This document shows, piece by piece, positions 11,990-23,519 of a stretch of DNA of 64,000 nt. Source of the DNA: Sycon ciliatum (taxonomy: Eukaryota; Porifera; Calcarea; Leucosolenida; Sycettidae); assembly GCF_964019385.1 (NCBI RefSeq), contig NC_088653.1:13333154-13397153 (forward strand), in the 5' to 3' direction. The position numbers and the translations under genes were made by a program. The notes under the pieces are model-generated. The model saw nothing but the letters and a program-made list of their open reading frames with translations. It had not been told where the DNA came from and ran no database searches. How positions within the stretch are numbered: position 1 is the first letter of the stretch; each line of letters begins with the position of its first letter.

Positions 11990-14206
11990 AGAGAGCATGT
12001 CTGAGAATACCAAAGTATGTGTGCAAGTGAATCTCTCCGATTTCGCTCAAAATTTGCAGGTAGGTTCCCTTTGGGGTGTGGATCGATTGTGCAAAGCCCT
12101 TGAAAAAGTTTCTGAAGGGAACCTTGAAATTTGCATACCCCTCAAAGATGGCCGAAATATCACATTATTTATGGGTCTAGAAACGAGTCACGCCACAGCG
12201 TATACGAACAAGCTATGAACAAAACTCCATCAAGCCAACATTGCCTCACCTTAGAAGAGTTCCTGGAGCAGTACCGCTTAGCCACGCCAGCATCCCAGAA
12301 GACGAGGTCCATCACCCCCTGACGCCACAAATGATCGTCTTGAAAATAGCCAATTTACAAGCGCTGGCAAAACAGCCAGCTACGTCCTCAATTGGCCTGA
12401 ACTATACACCGACAGATAGTAAAACACCTCTTCTATCGCTGAGGACATGTCCCCCATCTTCCTTTTGGGGTTTTCTTGAAATAAACTTTTTTGAATTTTT
12501 CCACTCGACCATGCTGAAATACGGCCAAAGTCATACTTGCGCAGGAAAGCTCGCCACTCCGCGACGTCTCCTCAGCAATTTCTACCCCAACACTGCTCCC
12601 AAGGCCGCAGAACAAAGTGTAGTGTTGACTCTGACAAGGAAAAGCAGCGGTGATCACTTGTCACTCCAAACGTCAAGCTTCTCCTTGCGCCACCAATAGT
12701 TTTTTGTGCGACTGTTGATGCAAAAGTGACTGAAGGCCAGAGCGCAGTTTTTGAATTTTATTGCAAGATGCACAGTGAGATCGCGTGCTCTGTGACGTAG
12801 GATGACGCTTCCTGCATCACGATACGCAGCCATCGATCGCGACTGTCCCTGGAACGCTACTCGGAACAGACCATGATGGCAGAGGTAAGATGAGCTTCAT
12901 TTCCTGCTTGAACTGCTGAGAACCCCCACAAACTGTCCTAGGAGTGTTGCAATGGCAGCAAGCCGTTGAAATATGCCCCGTACAGCATGTAGAGTTATTC
13001 GTCTTTCACACTTACTTCCTGCAATCCCGAACATAGTCCAACAGTAAAAGTCCCTTGTTTTCATGTCGATGCTCGACAAAAGCGGCTAGCTCGGTCCCTT
13101 TGTGTTGACTGGCACGCGAGCAGCACTGGCTGCACGCACTTGTCGCGTGAACTGCATGAGAGATTTCTTACGTCATAAAGAATGTGATTTCATCATCATT
13201 TCACTGGTCTTCGACCTACATGGTCAGGGAAAGTCCCGGTTCGTAGGCCTACAACACGGTCAGCGTGCTCTTGGGCGCGGTAACAACACAAGTGTGATCA
13301 CTTCCAGACCAGGGGGCGTTCAAGGCGAGTAACAAGCGCACTTGACCAAGGTGACTCTGAAATCTCGTGAGCCGTGGGCCACGCGATTTGGCATTCTTGC
13401 GTCACAAGGCACGTGATTTCACCGTGCATCTTGCAATAAAATTCAAAAACTGCGCTCAGGCCTTCAGTCACTTTTGCATCAACAGTCGCAGAAAAAATTA
13501 TTGGTGGCGCAAGGAGAAGCTTGTCGTTTGGAGTGACAAGTGATCACCGCTGCTTTTCCTTGTCAGAGTCAACACTACACTTTGTTCTGCGGCCTTGAGA
13601 GAAGTGTTGGAGTAGAAATTGCTGAGGAGACGTCGCGGAGGGGCGAGCTTTCCTGCGCAGGTATGACTTTGGCCGTATTTCAGCATGGTCGAGTGGAAAA
13701 ATTCAAAAAAGTTTATTTCAAGAAAACCCCAAAAGGAAGATGGGGGACATGTCCTCAGCGATAGAAGAGGTGTTCTACTATCTGCCGGTGTATAGTTCTG
13801 GCCACCTGAGGACGTAGCTGGCTGTTTTGCCAGCGCTTGTAAATTGGCTATTTTCAAGACGATCATTTGTGGCGTCAGGGGGTGATGGACATCGTCTTCT
13901 GGGATGCTGGCGTGGCTAAGCGGTACTGCTCCAGGAACTCTTCTAAGGTGAGGCAATGTTGGCTTGATGGAGTTTTGTTCATAGCTTGTTCGTATATGCT
14001 GTGGCGTGACTCGTTTCTAGACCCATAAATAATGTGATATTTCGGCCATTTTTGAGGGGTATGCAAATTTCAAAGTTCCCTTCAGAAACTTTTTCAAGGG
14101 CTTTGCACAATCGATCCACACCCCAAAGGGAACATACCTGCAAATTTTGAGCGAAATCGGAGAGATCCACTTGCACACATACTTTGGTATTCTCAGACAT
14201 GCTCTC
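11990..14206. mobile_element. 2.2-kb foldback DNA transposon with ~0.81-kb inverted arms and TTAA target site
   Basis: The sequence from about 11990 to 12805 recurs as a near-identical reverse complement at about 13397-14206, leaving a spacer of about 590 bp. Both ends read (A)GAGAGCATGTCTGAGAATA inward from TTAA (11986-11989 and 14207-14210). The element splits a LINE endonuclease in the middle of its GDFN motif, which independently gives the empty-site sequence and supports a TTAA target, allowing two extra T's on the left. Each arm holds the same open stretches of 73 and 152 residues, but these match no family I know and have the look of chance frames in a repeat. The spacer shows no transposase. 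It is probably a non-autonomous element moved by a TTAA-targeting (piggyBac- or Kolobok-like) transposase. Confidence 0.85.
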
Positions 14207-14210
14207 TTAA

Positions 14211-15420
14211 AATCCCCAGCTAGCACCATGTGAGTGCCGTGAGTGCGGGCCATGTTTAGTGCAGGTCAAAGATACTCAATTAGACAGGTGTCGTTGTCCG
14301 CACAGAATCCAGGCCGAAACAAGGCACCGATAACAACATATTGTTGCGTAGAAAGACTCACTTCGAGCCGGAGGACTTCGTGGTCATCAGTGGGAATCTG
14401 GTCCAGGTGCACCACTGGGAGGCCGGACTTCACACATACAACAATGCCGCTGCCAGATGCATCCCGGTCACGTTGGATGGGAAGCTAGTATCCTGGAAAT
14501 ATCGTCTCAGAGACCACAGTCCTGGCCGAGAAGTTCGTTTCTGTGATAACTGCTATGTCAACGTTATTGTTGAGCAGTGCATGCTGGCACGCTTCCAGCT
14601 TGTTGGTGAGACCAAATGCGTTGGTCACTAGCCAGTGGAGCGGCGGAGCTGCACTGATCAATGGGGGGGGGGGTGCCAGCTGATGCCGTACTGTCTATGT
14701 AAGCGCTGTCAGCACCATCTGGTGTAGGGTCATCTCTCGCAGCGCTGGTAGTGTGTTGTCGGTTGGGCTTCAGACGGTCTCGGTGCTCCCATGGCCGGGC
14801 ATATAGAGGCCTTAACCAGAAGTCCGGAGTTATCATAAGGCTCAGGTCTGTGGCATCTATACATAGCTGACACCTTTCCCGTCTGCGTTGTGTGAAAACC
14901 GGCCATTGATCCCCTTGCCTCGAACTTGGGTAGCAATGAAACCGAGATCCTATGGCCAGCAAGCTGCCCCTCCCTTTCCTCCACCCGTGCCATTCCGTAT
15001 GTTTCATTGCCGCCTTGCTGCTTTGTGCTATCAAAATAACGATGTATGTGTTTTGTAAAAACAGTATGATAATAAAGCGCACGCATCCGCCAAAATGTGC
15101 CGTAAAGTGTTGTTCCGCTTGATGCGCTTGAGTCTCCTTGTCGTCTTGGTCGTCCTCCTAAATGTAATTCACAGTCTACTGTTGGATCATCCTCTTCCGG
15201 TGTAGATATGCCAACTTGCTTCTCCTCCTCCACATGTTTGGGGCTGGAGTCAACCCAGAGAAATGTGAAAGTTGGAGAAAGGCCCACCCAAAAAAACAAC
15301 CAAACTGTGAAAGGATCTATCAGCGTCACATGAAGCCAAGTGAGAAGACGTACTGAAGGGACCGACTTACAATGACAATAGAAGTAATAACAAAGGTGGA
15401 TGTTAGACAACGTGAAAGAC
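14211..15420 (-). mobile_element. LINE ORF2 start: 5' region and first half of endonuclease
   Basis: On the minus strand, 14640-14211 encodes endonuclease words such as NNNVDIAVITETNFSARTV, SGSGIVVCVKSGLPVVHL, YVVIGALFRPG and HMVLAGDF, the last being cut by the foldback element. Upstream (15410-14640) two overlapping open frames probably represent the LINE's leader and ORF2 N-terminus (RPLYARPWEHRDRLKPNRQ). With 11766-11985 it is one LINE copy of the CR1/jockey-like type, lacking its reverse transcriptase. Confidence 0.7.
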
Positions 15421-15890
15421 CGCGTAATTAAACCAGAACTTTGAGACTAGAGAAGCTAGAGTGAGAAGCTCCATGAAGAATCATACTGGAGGAGATGCAG
15501 CTGAAGGGACAATGAATTCCACCAGGCCATGAGATGGGTACTGCGATGTCACGCAGAGGAGAGATGACAGGACACTGGAGGGGACAACAAAGAAAGGAGC
15601 CCAGAGTGGTGCTTCATCTATCTAAAGCCATCTGTCCACGTATGCTAATTGTCGGGAGTTGTACTTTAATGACGTTTGCTCGATACTGTCACGTGGTAGA
15701 GGTCGATTGCATTCGGCGGTGTTAGAAGCGTTGTACAAACTTAAGTTTGATCCTATGCTTTGTTTCCAGAAAGAAAAGGTTGTCCTGTACAATTTTTTGA
15801 TGCTATTCCTCGTCGATGTGTGAATAATGCTACATAATTTCTTCACTACGCTGTTGTTGTTATGTTGAGTCCGAAGAAGGTCAACTGACG
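15421..15890. other. No gene seen
   Basis: No recognisable protein, RNA or repeat. Short open frames on both strands look like chance. Confidence 0.4.
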
Positions 15891-15892
15891 AC

Positions 15893-16170
15893 ATTTTCTC
15901 CAGACATTACAACGGACAACGGGAACAAGTTATTGGGAACGACATTTATTATAGACGACGAGACAAGAGACCAAGACGAACGAAACAACTACATTGATGA
16001 AGAGTGAGAAAGCGAGATTATTGAAGAGAGCAAGATTATTGAAGAGAGAGAGAGATCGACTGGGAAACAACGCAATATAAAGGGCATGGGTAGGTATGGC
16101 AAACATGGGCGCGCAAGTAGCTACCCAGGTCGATGGAACGAAAGGTGAGTATGATGTAGTACGGGTGCAT
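15893..16170 (-). repeat. Dispersed LTR-like repeat, copy 1 (copy 2 near 40380-40625)
   Basis: The reverse complement of this stretch matches 40380-40625 over most of its length, sharing GGGTAGCTACTTGCGCGCCC and TCTTGTCTCGTCGTCTATAA. The match ends at GTCGTCAG in both. It has no frame. The second copy lies just downstream of a tRNA-complement site, so it may be a leader or LTR piece of a retroelement family. Confidence 0.65.
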
Positions 16171-16299
16171 GCAGACCGGCCAGCTTAGGAACCACTCACA
16201 ACCTTGTGTTGCAAAATCAGAGCACATAAAAGATAGCCTGCACAAATGCCCGCCTTTCTGCTGCAAAGTCAATCCACCGTCAGCGTCTTCGGGCTCGAC

Positions 16300-18610
16300 T
16301 GCAAGCAGGTTGTGCTATCGATAAAGTATGGTGGAAAACTCTGAAGCAAGCCAGTGGCCATGGACGCAACTCTGGCGTACCTGCTATCACCGATCGTGAT
16401 GGCAATTAACACTCCACCAATAGTAGCAAAGCTGAGGCGTTTGGGAAGGATTTTGCTGGGAAATGCTCTCTTGTGGATGATTTCGAGGATGAGCCTAAAT
16501 CTACCGCCCCCTTGCACCAAGTGCATTTCAGGGAACCAGCTGTAGCCCGAGCCCAAAGCAACAGGACCTGACAACATCCCAGCTTGTGTCCTCAAGACGT
16601 GTGCAAACGAGCTTGCTGCCCCCCCCCCCAACCACGCCTCTTTGCCACGTGTTCCTCTATTGGAAGACAACCGGCAGACTGGAAAGAGGCCAGAATAGTT
16701 CCAGTTCACAAGAAGAACTCCCGTTTACCCATCAGCCCCTACCGACCAGTGTCCCTACTCAACATTATCTCAAAGGTAATGGAAGGCATTGTGAACTTCG
16801 CAATCATGGACTTTCTAGATCGCCATAATGTTCTGTCTGCAAAGCAATATAGATTCCGCCGACGCCTCGGAACTGCAGATGTCCTGACGCTCCTACACCA
16901 TCTATGTCGTAGAGCTGCCGGTTCGGGAGTCTCAGCCCATGTTCTTGCAATAGACATAGCTGGAGCATTTGATAAGGTGTCCCACAAAGGTGTGATTCAC
17001 AAGGCTGCTGTCTATGGGCTCAGGGGCCCCCTTTTAACTTAGTTGACCGACTATCTATCAGCTCGGCATCTCCGTGCAGTCGTATCTGGCCATGATTCTT
17101 ATGTCTTTCCCATTACCGCTGGTGTTCCTCAAGGAAGTATATTGGGGCCTACTCTGTTCTTGTTATTATGTGAATGACAGTGACACTACTCTTGGAGAGG
17201 GCGTAGATCTCGCTGTCTATGTGGACGACACCACGCTGTATCAGTGTCTCGCAGTGCGCGCAGACGTGAATGAACGAAGCCGTGTTTTGCAGCATGCAGT
17301 GGATGGCCTCTCCGCCTGGGGCAAAGCCTGGAAGATCTCATTTGAGCCCACCAAATCCCAGGCCCTCACCATCGATCACCATCGGCCACGTCGGCAGCTC
17401 CCAGCCATCTCCTTCGATGGAGTACCAGTTGTGGAGAAAGCAGAGCTCAAGCTCCCAGGAGTCCAGTTCGACACACAGTTGTCTTTCCACCAGCATTTGC
17501 GCTCTGTAGCCGTACGTGCGCGCCAGCGGTTACACTTCCTGAACAGAGCTGCCCCCATCCTTGATGTTCGTGGAAGAGAGCGAGTCTACAAAGACTTCGT
17601 CAGACCAGTAATGGAATACTGCCCGTTGGTCTGGATGGAGGCTGCCACTACAATCCTTCGCCAGCTCGATGCAGTTCAGTTACGAGCTCTCAAGATCATC
17701 TCTCGTGGGTCATGGCTTCCAAGTCTGGCCGTCCGCCATGCTGTTGCTGCTCACACGTACTTATACAAGCTCCAGTGCCTCCCAACTAGCTCACCACTGC
17801 GAGCAATGATCCCTGCCATTGCACCAGAGCTGCAAGGGCATCCTCGCACTAATCAGCAGAGCCGGATTTGCCATGAATTGCAGTTTGCCATGCCCCGCAA
17901 CCGTCACTCACGCAACAGCGTACAGCGATCATTTCCGTCCGCCATCGTTGAGGACTGGAATCGCCTTCCTCCAGAGCTCATCACAGCACCACTAACCCTA
18001 CATCGCCTCCAGCAGTTCAAAGAAGGCGTTCATAAGTATCTGCGATCTTCTGACTGGCATTGGGCCTCTACGCACCTGTGATCTGTGTGTGTGTGCGTGT
18101 GTGTGCGTGCGTGTTTGTGTGCGTGTGTGCATAATTTGTGTGTGTGAGTGTGTGTGTATAGTGTGTGGTTGTGTGTGTATAGTACGTGTGTGTGTGTGTG
18201 TGTGTGTGTGTGGCTGTTCGTGTGTGCGTGTGTGTGGCTGTTCGTGGGTGCGTGTGTGTGTGTGTGCGCACACGTGCGTGTGTGTATGATTTCGGATACC
18301 TGCTGCTGGGCGTATGCAGTCAATGTATGTTGTACCTGAACCTCAACTTTTTTCCTCCCATTGAACAACATTCCGTGACCGTGCTGCCACCCTTATTTCA
18401 CATTTGCTCTGTAGTGCTCCTGCTCATTTTTTTCTATTTTCGTATTTTTCTGTTTGACGCGCATGAGCAGTACTGAGGCCGAGACCTCTGGTCGGTTTAG
18501 CTGCTCTTGCCCCGCCTCCACTGCTTCAGCTGTCATCGCTATGTGCATCTCTTTGCGTTTTTGCCGGCGTTTGCACCATGATGATTTGTGGTTATCTTGT
18601 AAAAAAAAGT
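16300..18610 (+). mobile_element. LINE (CR1/L2-like), plus strand, 5'-truncated, with 3' UTR
   Basis: A pre-RT linker (16310-16560) is followed by the reverse transcriptase: ARIVPVHKK and YRPVSLLNIISKVME, motif A (LAIDIAGAFDKVSHKG), motif B (AGVPQGSILGP) and motif C (LAVYVDDTTLYQ). The 335-residue frame at 17074-18081 covers motif C, thumb and the C-terminal block LRALKIISRGSWLPSLAVR, ending SSDWHWAS. At least two frameshifts interrupt the protein (one close to 17040-17170). The endonuclease is missing. The 3' UTR has a long TG array, the conserved hairpin at 18477-18495, and ends in another TG array at about 18610. Part of this UTR was copied to 25.6-25.95 kb. Confidence 0.88.
18083..18290 (+). 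repeat. TG-rich microsatellite
   Basis: About 200 bp of TG dinucleotides on the + strand with interruptions (TGCG, TTCG). It lies at the start of the LINE 3' UTR and produces spurious open frames. Confidence 0.95.
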
Positions 18611-18650
18611 GTGTGTGTGTGTGTGTTTGTGTGTGTGTGTTATCCCATCA
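18610..18650 (+). repeat. TG microsatellite
   Basis: TG dinucleotides on the + strand just after a run of A's, at the 3' end of the LINE. Confidence 0.9.
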
Positions 18651-18725
18651 CTAGTTGCTGTGTCTAACGTAGCTGTTCTTTACCATTGCTTCTGCGATGG
18701 GCAGGTCTGAGATCTGGGATCTGAG

Positions 18726-18771
18726 GTGTGTGTGTGTGGTTATGTGTGTGTTTTGGATGTGTGTGTGTGTT

Positions 18772-18834
<63 letters not shown>

Positions 18835-18925
18835 ATGCATGCATGCATGAGTGTGTGTGTGTGTGTGCGTGCAAGGGTGCGTGTGCATCAACATGTGTAT
18901 GAATGTGGGTATGTGTGTACATGTC
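18726..18925 (+). repeat. TG microsatellite upstream of ankyrin exon 1
   Basis: Long TG array with an internal GCATGCATGCATGCATG stretch, ending about 30 bp before the splice acceptor of the exon at 18953. Confidence 0.95.
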
Positions 18926-18952
18926 TTGTCTTTAATTTGCTGCTACTTCCAG

Positions 18953-19051
18953 GATGGTGACACACCATTACATCGTGCAGTATGGATTGGCTGTGTTTCC
19001 ATAGTGGAATATCTTCTCACTTCTGGACATTCGTTGGAACCAAGGAATAAT
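18953..19051 (+). CDS. Ankyrin-repeat exon 1 of an ankyrin-Roc GTPase gene
   Basis: A 99-bp, phase-0 exon between an acceptor (..TGCTACTTCCAG) and a perfect donor (GTAAGT). It encodes exactly one 33-residue ankyrin repeat, starting DGDTPLHRAV and containing IVEYLLTSGHSLEP. Ankyrin repeats are two-helix protein-binding modules, usually in tandem. It departs from the consensus where its twin at 26240 does not: A to V, and GC in place of GH at the start of helix 2. One repeat per phase-0 exon allows exons to be added or skipped without breaking frame. I link it to the downstream Roc exons by strand, phase and position; cDNA support is lacking. Upstream exons were not found in the window. Confidence 0.85.
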
Positions 19052-19350
19052 GTAAGTCAGATTATCCCTGATGCATGCTCGTTTTTATGAGCAGAAAGAA
19101 GAATTACGCAGTTGAATACTTTTTTTGCGAGTAAACTTCCTTGCCTTCTCTTCATGTTGTGACATACCTTCTCCCGTACATTGTCTCCTTCCGCATCAAC
19201 AAGGTATTATAGCGGCATGATCAAATGAGAGGAAGAACAATGAATTATGTATAGGCATGATGTATATTGGTCACGTATTAATCATCGTTGTTTTTAGCTA
19301 TTCTGCTTTGACCTGGTTTTATCACTACATTGCTGTACATAATTTATTGT

Positions 19351-19436
19351 GAAAAAGGAGAAGGACAAAATGTTCTGAGTTATGGCTAACTGTCCACCAA
19401 CGTAACCAAACCTTACACAGTCAATGGGTGCGACCA
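19351..19436 (+). repeat. Dispersed repeat family R1, copy in intron
   Basis: Shares GGAGAAGGACAAAATGTT and AACTGTCCACCAACGTAACC with copies at 23.1, 26.6, 45.6, 46.8 and 54.8 kb. No frame. Confidence 0.8.
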
Positions 19437-22400
19437 TTTTTTAATATTTATTTACAATGAACACAGCTCACAGGCAAATACAAAAATATTGCATAGTAGG
19501 AGCATAGCGATGGTAAGGCTTTTTGCCCTCAGCCAACCTGAGGTCTCGACGTCATGGGGACATAAAACACACCAAAAAGAACGAAGAAGAAACAATTGAA
19601 AGGAGTGACAGGTCATGATACGATATGTCAGGAGGAGAGACAGGACATTTCAAGGAGGAAAAGATCACACAGCCAGTGTTAGGTGGAGAATGAGAGAAAA
19701 GAAGAACAGTTGTTATTGGGAGGAGTATTTGGAGCGGAATTTAAAAGTCATCGGGTGCAGCAGATGTGATGCTGATACTCAGAGATGGTCATGTGCCCAC
19801 GACCAGTCGTTGGTCTTCAAAGAATGGTTGGCTGCAACCTTTTTAAAATGTTGCAAGTTCTTGGTGCAGAATGGACCAGAGAAGACTCCGGCGGGCAGCT
19901 GGGTCCAGACGGGGACAACTGGGTGAGGGTAGGCTCGGCACAGGTTGTTTCGGGAACGGACTAGAAGTTCAATTGCCAGTTGGTGTGCATGGCTTTAACA
20001 TCTCTGGAGTGTACTAAGGGTGGAGTGGACTGTTTGGTGTGGGGATTGCCGGGGTGGCAGCATCCTCTGTAGAAGGGGATGTGCATCTGGACAATCCATC
20101 TTGTACCGGAGGCAAAGTGTTGCAACCATCCGACGAAGAGCAAGACTCGGAAGCCAAAATATTAGGGCGCTGGTTTGGATTGCCCGGGCTTGCACGCGGT
20201 CGAGTTTTGCAAGATGGGATGGGGCTGCTAACATCCAGACGATGGAGCAGTACTCCATCACTGGGCGCACAAAGGCATTGTAGGCTTGGATGCGACCGGA
20301 CACGTCTAAAAGGTCGAAAGCCTAAAACAAAGCGCCAAGTCGCTGTGTTGCCCGGAGGGCTACGATACGAAGGTGGCGCCGGAAGGTAAGCTGACCAACA
20401 AAACTGAAGCCTGAGCTCCTCTTGTTCCCTCAGGTTAGATCCGTTGAAATTAATCTGTGGCATGTTCCATTGGGTGCGGTGGAAGCTAACAGTCAGTGCT
20501 TGGGATTTGGCTGGTTCAAATTTCTATCTTCCATTCTTGACTTCAGAGGGAGATGTTGTTCACTGCTAGCTTGAGGGCTTGGGTGGTGGAGATGATGTTG
20601 GCCTGCAGTGTAGTGTCGTCTGCGAATGAGGCTAGGTCAGCACCGACTGGGACGTGGTCCTCGCAGTCGTTCACGTATATGAGGAAGGGAGTCGGACCCA
20701 GAATACTGCCCTGGGGGACTCCAATCTTAATTGGGAGCCTTTAGGATGTCTGGCCACAAATGACAACTTGAAGGTAGCGTTCAATGAGGTAGCTGCTGAG
20801 CCACTGGTGCAGTGTCCCACGCAGGCCGTATACGTTGTGCTTGTGTAGCACACCGGGGTGTGATACGCGATCAAACGCGCCGGCTATGTCATTGGCGAGT
20901 TTGCGTGCTGCGCCTTTATCCCCGGCTGTATGCAGCCACTGGTTGTGGAGGCTGGAGAGGAGGTCGGCTGCACTATGGCCATGGCGAAATCCAAACTGTC
21001 TTGTGGAGAAGACGTTGTTCGACTCGAGGAAATTAGTTATTTTTTTATTTATTTTTTACTATGTTCACATTCTCAGCTCGAAAATAAGGTTGATGATTGT
21101 CTCCATTACTTTGGACAGAATACACAAGAGCGAAACTGGACGGTAATTGGAGGGTAGAGACTTTGATTTCCGTTTGAATATAGGGACTATGTTGGCATCA
21201 TTCCATGTCTTGGAATGTATCCCAGTTTGGAAGCATTGTGTGAACAGTGTAGAAAGAGGTTGTTCTCGTTCAGCAGCGCTTGTTTTCAACACTCAGGCCG
21301 GTATCCCAGCTGGCCCGGTAGCATTTGATGGGTTGAACTGCCCAGGCAGGCACAGTGGGTTGGTCAAAGACCATGATTGAGATACGAGAGGTACCTGGTT
21401 CAAGTCCTGCCTGGGAGCGGATTTCCAGCCGTGCTGCAACCCACAGTCAACTGGGAACTTGTGGCCAGGCACAAGGGGTACATGGATACAGCTAATGGGG
21501 TCGTTTTCGGCACTTGTGCCGATGGTTGTGAGACTTATCCACTCACCCCCACCATTAGGCGCTGCATCTGCCGCTAGGGTTTATCGGGTGTTAGCGGCCG
21601 TCGTGAGTTCTCTGAGGGAACGGAAACGATAATTTACTTTATTTTTTACTGCCAAAGGGTGCGCTCGACAGCAGCCACACGGAAACGGCAATCGGAAAGA
21701 GCCTGTTCATTTCGAGGCCTGACGTATGGGAATGGGGCTGACAGGTCATCTTGGCCAAGACTGCATTTACTTCCAAAATAGCGGGCCATGCATTCTGCTT
21801 TGTCTGCGCCGGCTGCGTACTCACGTCCATCGGGATCACGTAATGTCGGAACAGATTGACGACGCCCATTGCCAGAGGCACACTTGACGGTGTGCTACCA
21901 GTCACTGGGTGGCAGCTGTTTTGAGGTCATTTTCTGTCTCAGTTTCGCATTGAAAACACTCTCGCAGTTTTGAGACAGGCGACCGTTGAGAGCCTAGCAT
22001 CTGGGTAAGCTGACTGTCGATCGTCGTCAGACGGGTCATCTCTTAAGTATCTCCATGCACGTCATTAATTTTCCTCACTGTGGCAGCAGTGCACTCAGGG
22101 GTCAACCATGGATGGTCGAGTGCACAGGTTTTCAGGGTATTAGAGGGGATGAATCTCTTCATACCCTCCAGGTTCCTCTCTGAGATGCCATTGCATGACA
22201 GATCTGGATCAGTCCAAGCAATAGCTGCCCAATTGGTTGTTCTGACAAAGTGACGGAGCCTGGCCCAATCTGCATGCTGATACCACCATACAGTTCTTGA
22301 TATGGGAGGCTCGCGTGATGCACGGATCTGGAAGTCGGCAAGTAGACAGGCATTGTCAGATTTGCCAAGAGGTGGCAAAACAGAAACAAATGATTCTACG

Positions 22401-22580
22401 GGTAGGTCGGACATCATCTGGCCCAGTGTGTTGCAGCTGTGCGGTGGTTGGTCGACTAGCTGTTCAACACTGTGCATGTAAAACAAGTCCTCTGCATGCT
22501 CGACACCTCTAGTTGTTCTGCTACTGTGGAGCCACTCTTGGTTATGTACATTGAAGTCCCAGCAACTATCATAGTAGAGT
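19437..22580 (-). mobile_element. LINE (CR1/L2-like), minus strand, endonuclease to 3' end, with nested SINE
   Basis: Minus strand order: endonuclease second half (22575-22170, WDFNVHNQEWLHSS), linker (22170-21650, including CMARYF and CSLGQDDLSAPFPYVRPRNE), SINE at 21343-21647, then reverse transcriptase (21340-20000) with YRPVSLLCILSKVMETI, NDIAGAFDRVSHPGVL, GVPQGSILGP and SFADDTT. A C-terminal block follows (MEYCSIVWM, SLALRRMVATL, to about 19790), then a pyrimidine-rich 3' UTR with the conserved hairpin at 19533-19551 and an A/T-rich tail at 19437. The endonuclease start is missing. Several frameshifts and stops make it non-coding. The tail (to 19965) lies inside the segmental duplication. 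Confidence 0.88.
21343..21647 (+). mobile_element. tRNA-derived SINE, 305 bp, inside a LINE
   Basis: ACTGCC flanks the element on both sides (21337-21342 and 21648-21653), and removing it restores a continuous LINE reading around ERTLWQ..ATGPAGIP. The head is tRNA-like: an A-box-like GTGGGTTGGTCAAAG and a B box GGTTCAAGTCC (about 21391-21401). The body has GTGGCCAGGCACAAGGGG and a GGCGCTGCATCTGCCGC stretch, and the tail is A/T-rich (ATTTACTTTATTTTTT). Transcription would be by RNA polymerase III from the internal boxes, using the proteins of a LINE for movement. The matching target duplication suggests it is younger than its LINE host. Confidence 0.85.
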
Positions 22581-22585
22581 TGCGG

Positions 22586-23070
22586 CAAAAATGGCACAAA
22601 ACTGACAAGGAGTACTGAGACATTCGGCGACCTGACTCCTAGCTCCAACACTTCTCCAAGGCGCACAAACCAACAACCTTCCAACTTGGAAGGCTCAGGT
22701 TCGGAAAGGTCCAAGAGGGGAAGGAAAGCGCAACGAAGAAGAGCACGAGCCACGCGCCACACAGCAACAAAGAATGCCAAATGTTACTGGATGATGACGA
22801 AACTAGTAAGACTATTGGACATACCGGCCTTACTGCAACTCGACGACGCAGCAAACCACCCAACTTGGGAGGTTCAAGTTTATGTGGAAAACAAAGAAAG
22901 GGGAAGCTAAGCGAAGACGATTTTTGACAAGCCGAAACGTCAACATTCTATTTTACTTCACTACACGGTATCATTTAAGTATGATAGACTAGTTATGTGC
23001 AGTAACAAGTTGTTCCACACGACGTACGTTTCGCCGTATAGGTTATGGCGGCTCATAAGTTGTGCAAAGT
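22586..23070 (+). repeat. Dispersed repeat R1-like body
   Basis: CTGACAAGGAGTACTGAGAC and TCGGCGACCTGAC recur at 46.87-46.92 kb and, diverged, at 45.63-45.67 kb. 22670-22920 contains two related AACTTGG(A/G)AGG(C/T)TCA stretches, also faintly seen at 45.7-45.8 kb. Probably the longer body of the R1 family. 22920-23070 shows nothing recognisable. Confidence 0.55.
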
Positions 23071-23286
23071 TGAACTCGGATGGTGAGCCAATTAAATTAT
23101 GGTGAAAATGGAGAAGGACAAAATGTTACGAATTATGACTAACTATCCACCAACGTAACCAGATCTTATACAGTCAGCGAGTGCAACAAAATGGTGGTTG
23201 GTGGACAGTTAGTCATAACTCGTAACATTTTGTCCTTCTCCTTTTCAACCATAATTTAATTGGCTCACCATCCGAGTTCATAATTC
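23071..23286. repeat. Head-to-head pair of R1 repeats (foldback)
   Basis: About 90 bp at 23071-23160 recur as a reverse complement at 23195-23286, with a spacer of about 35 bp. Both arms contain GGTGAGCCAATTAAATTATG and the R1 core. It would form a long hairpin in RNA or single-stranded DNA. Confidence 0.85.
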
Positions 23287-23500
23287 ATTGTATTTGCTCT
23301 TGTTTGCTCTTGCTTATATATCACCTGAGGAGAAGGTACGGAAGGCTACTCGCGAAACCATTCGTTTTCAGAACGTTGTTGAAGAGCCTGAGGTTTTCCT
23401 ATCAACATTTTTCCTTAGCTTCATTAGCCTGGAAAACGTTAATAAGTTCCTTGCGTCACCTCAAACGTGCTCGTAAGTTCAATGTCTTGAAGAGATATGG
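23287..23500. other. No gene identified
   Basis: A + strand open stretch (23304-23666) starts here, but only the part after about 23530 matches a known element. I do not recognise the first part. Confidence 0.3.
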
Positions 23501-23519
23501 TTTATGTTTCCAAGTTGGC

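Larger units (their letters stand above)
18205..19965 (+). repeat. Segmental duplication, copy 1 (copy 2 at 25556-27230)
   Basis: From the GGCTGTTCGTGGGTG word to the GGAACGGACT word, this block and 25556-27230 align end to end at high identity. Copied in order are the LINE 3' UTR, TG arrays, an intron end, a 99-bp ankyrin exon with its donor, intron sequence, a dispersed repeat and the tail of a minus-strand LINE. TG array lengths account for much of the size difference. Confidence 0.92.

Noticed and set aside
12241-13956. 152-residue open frames present in both arms of the foldback element
   Set aside because: Both arms are copies of each other, so agreement is not independent evidence. 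No family resemblance and other frames are equally open, so not called as genes.
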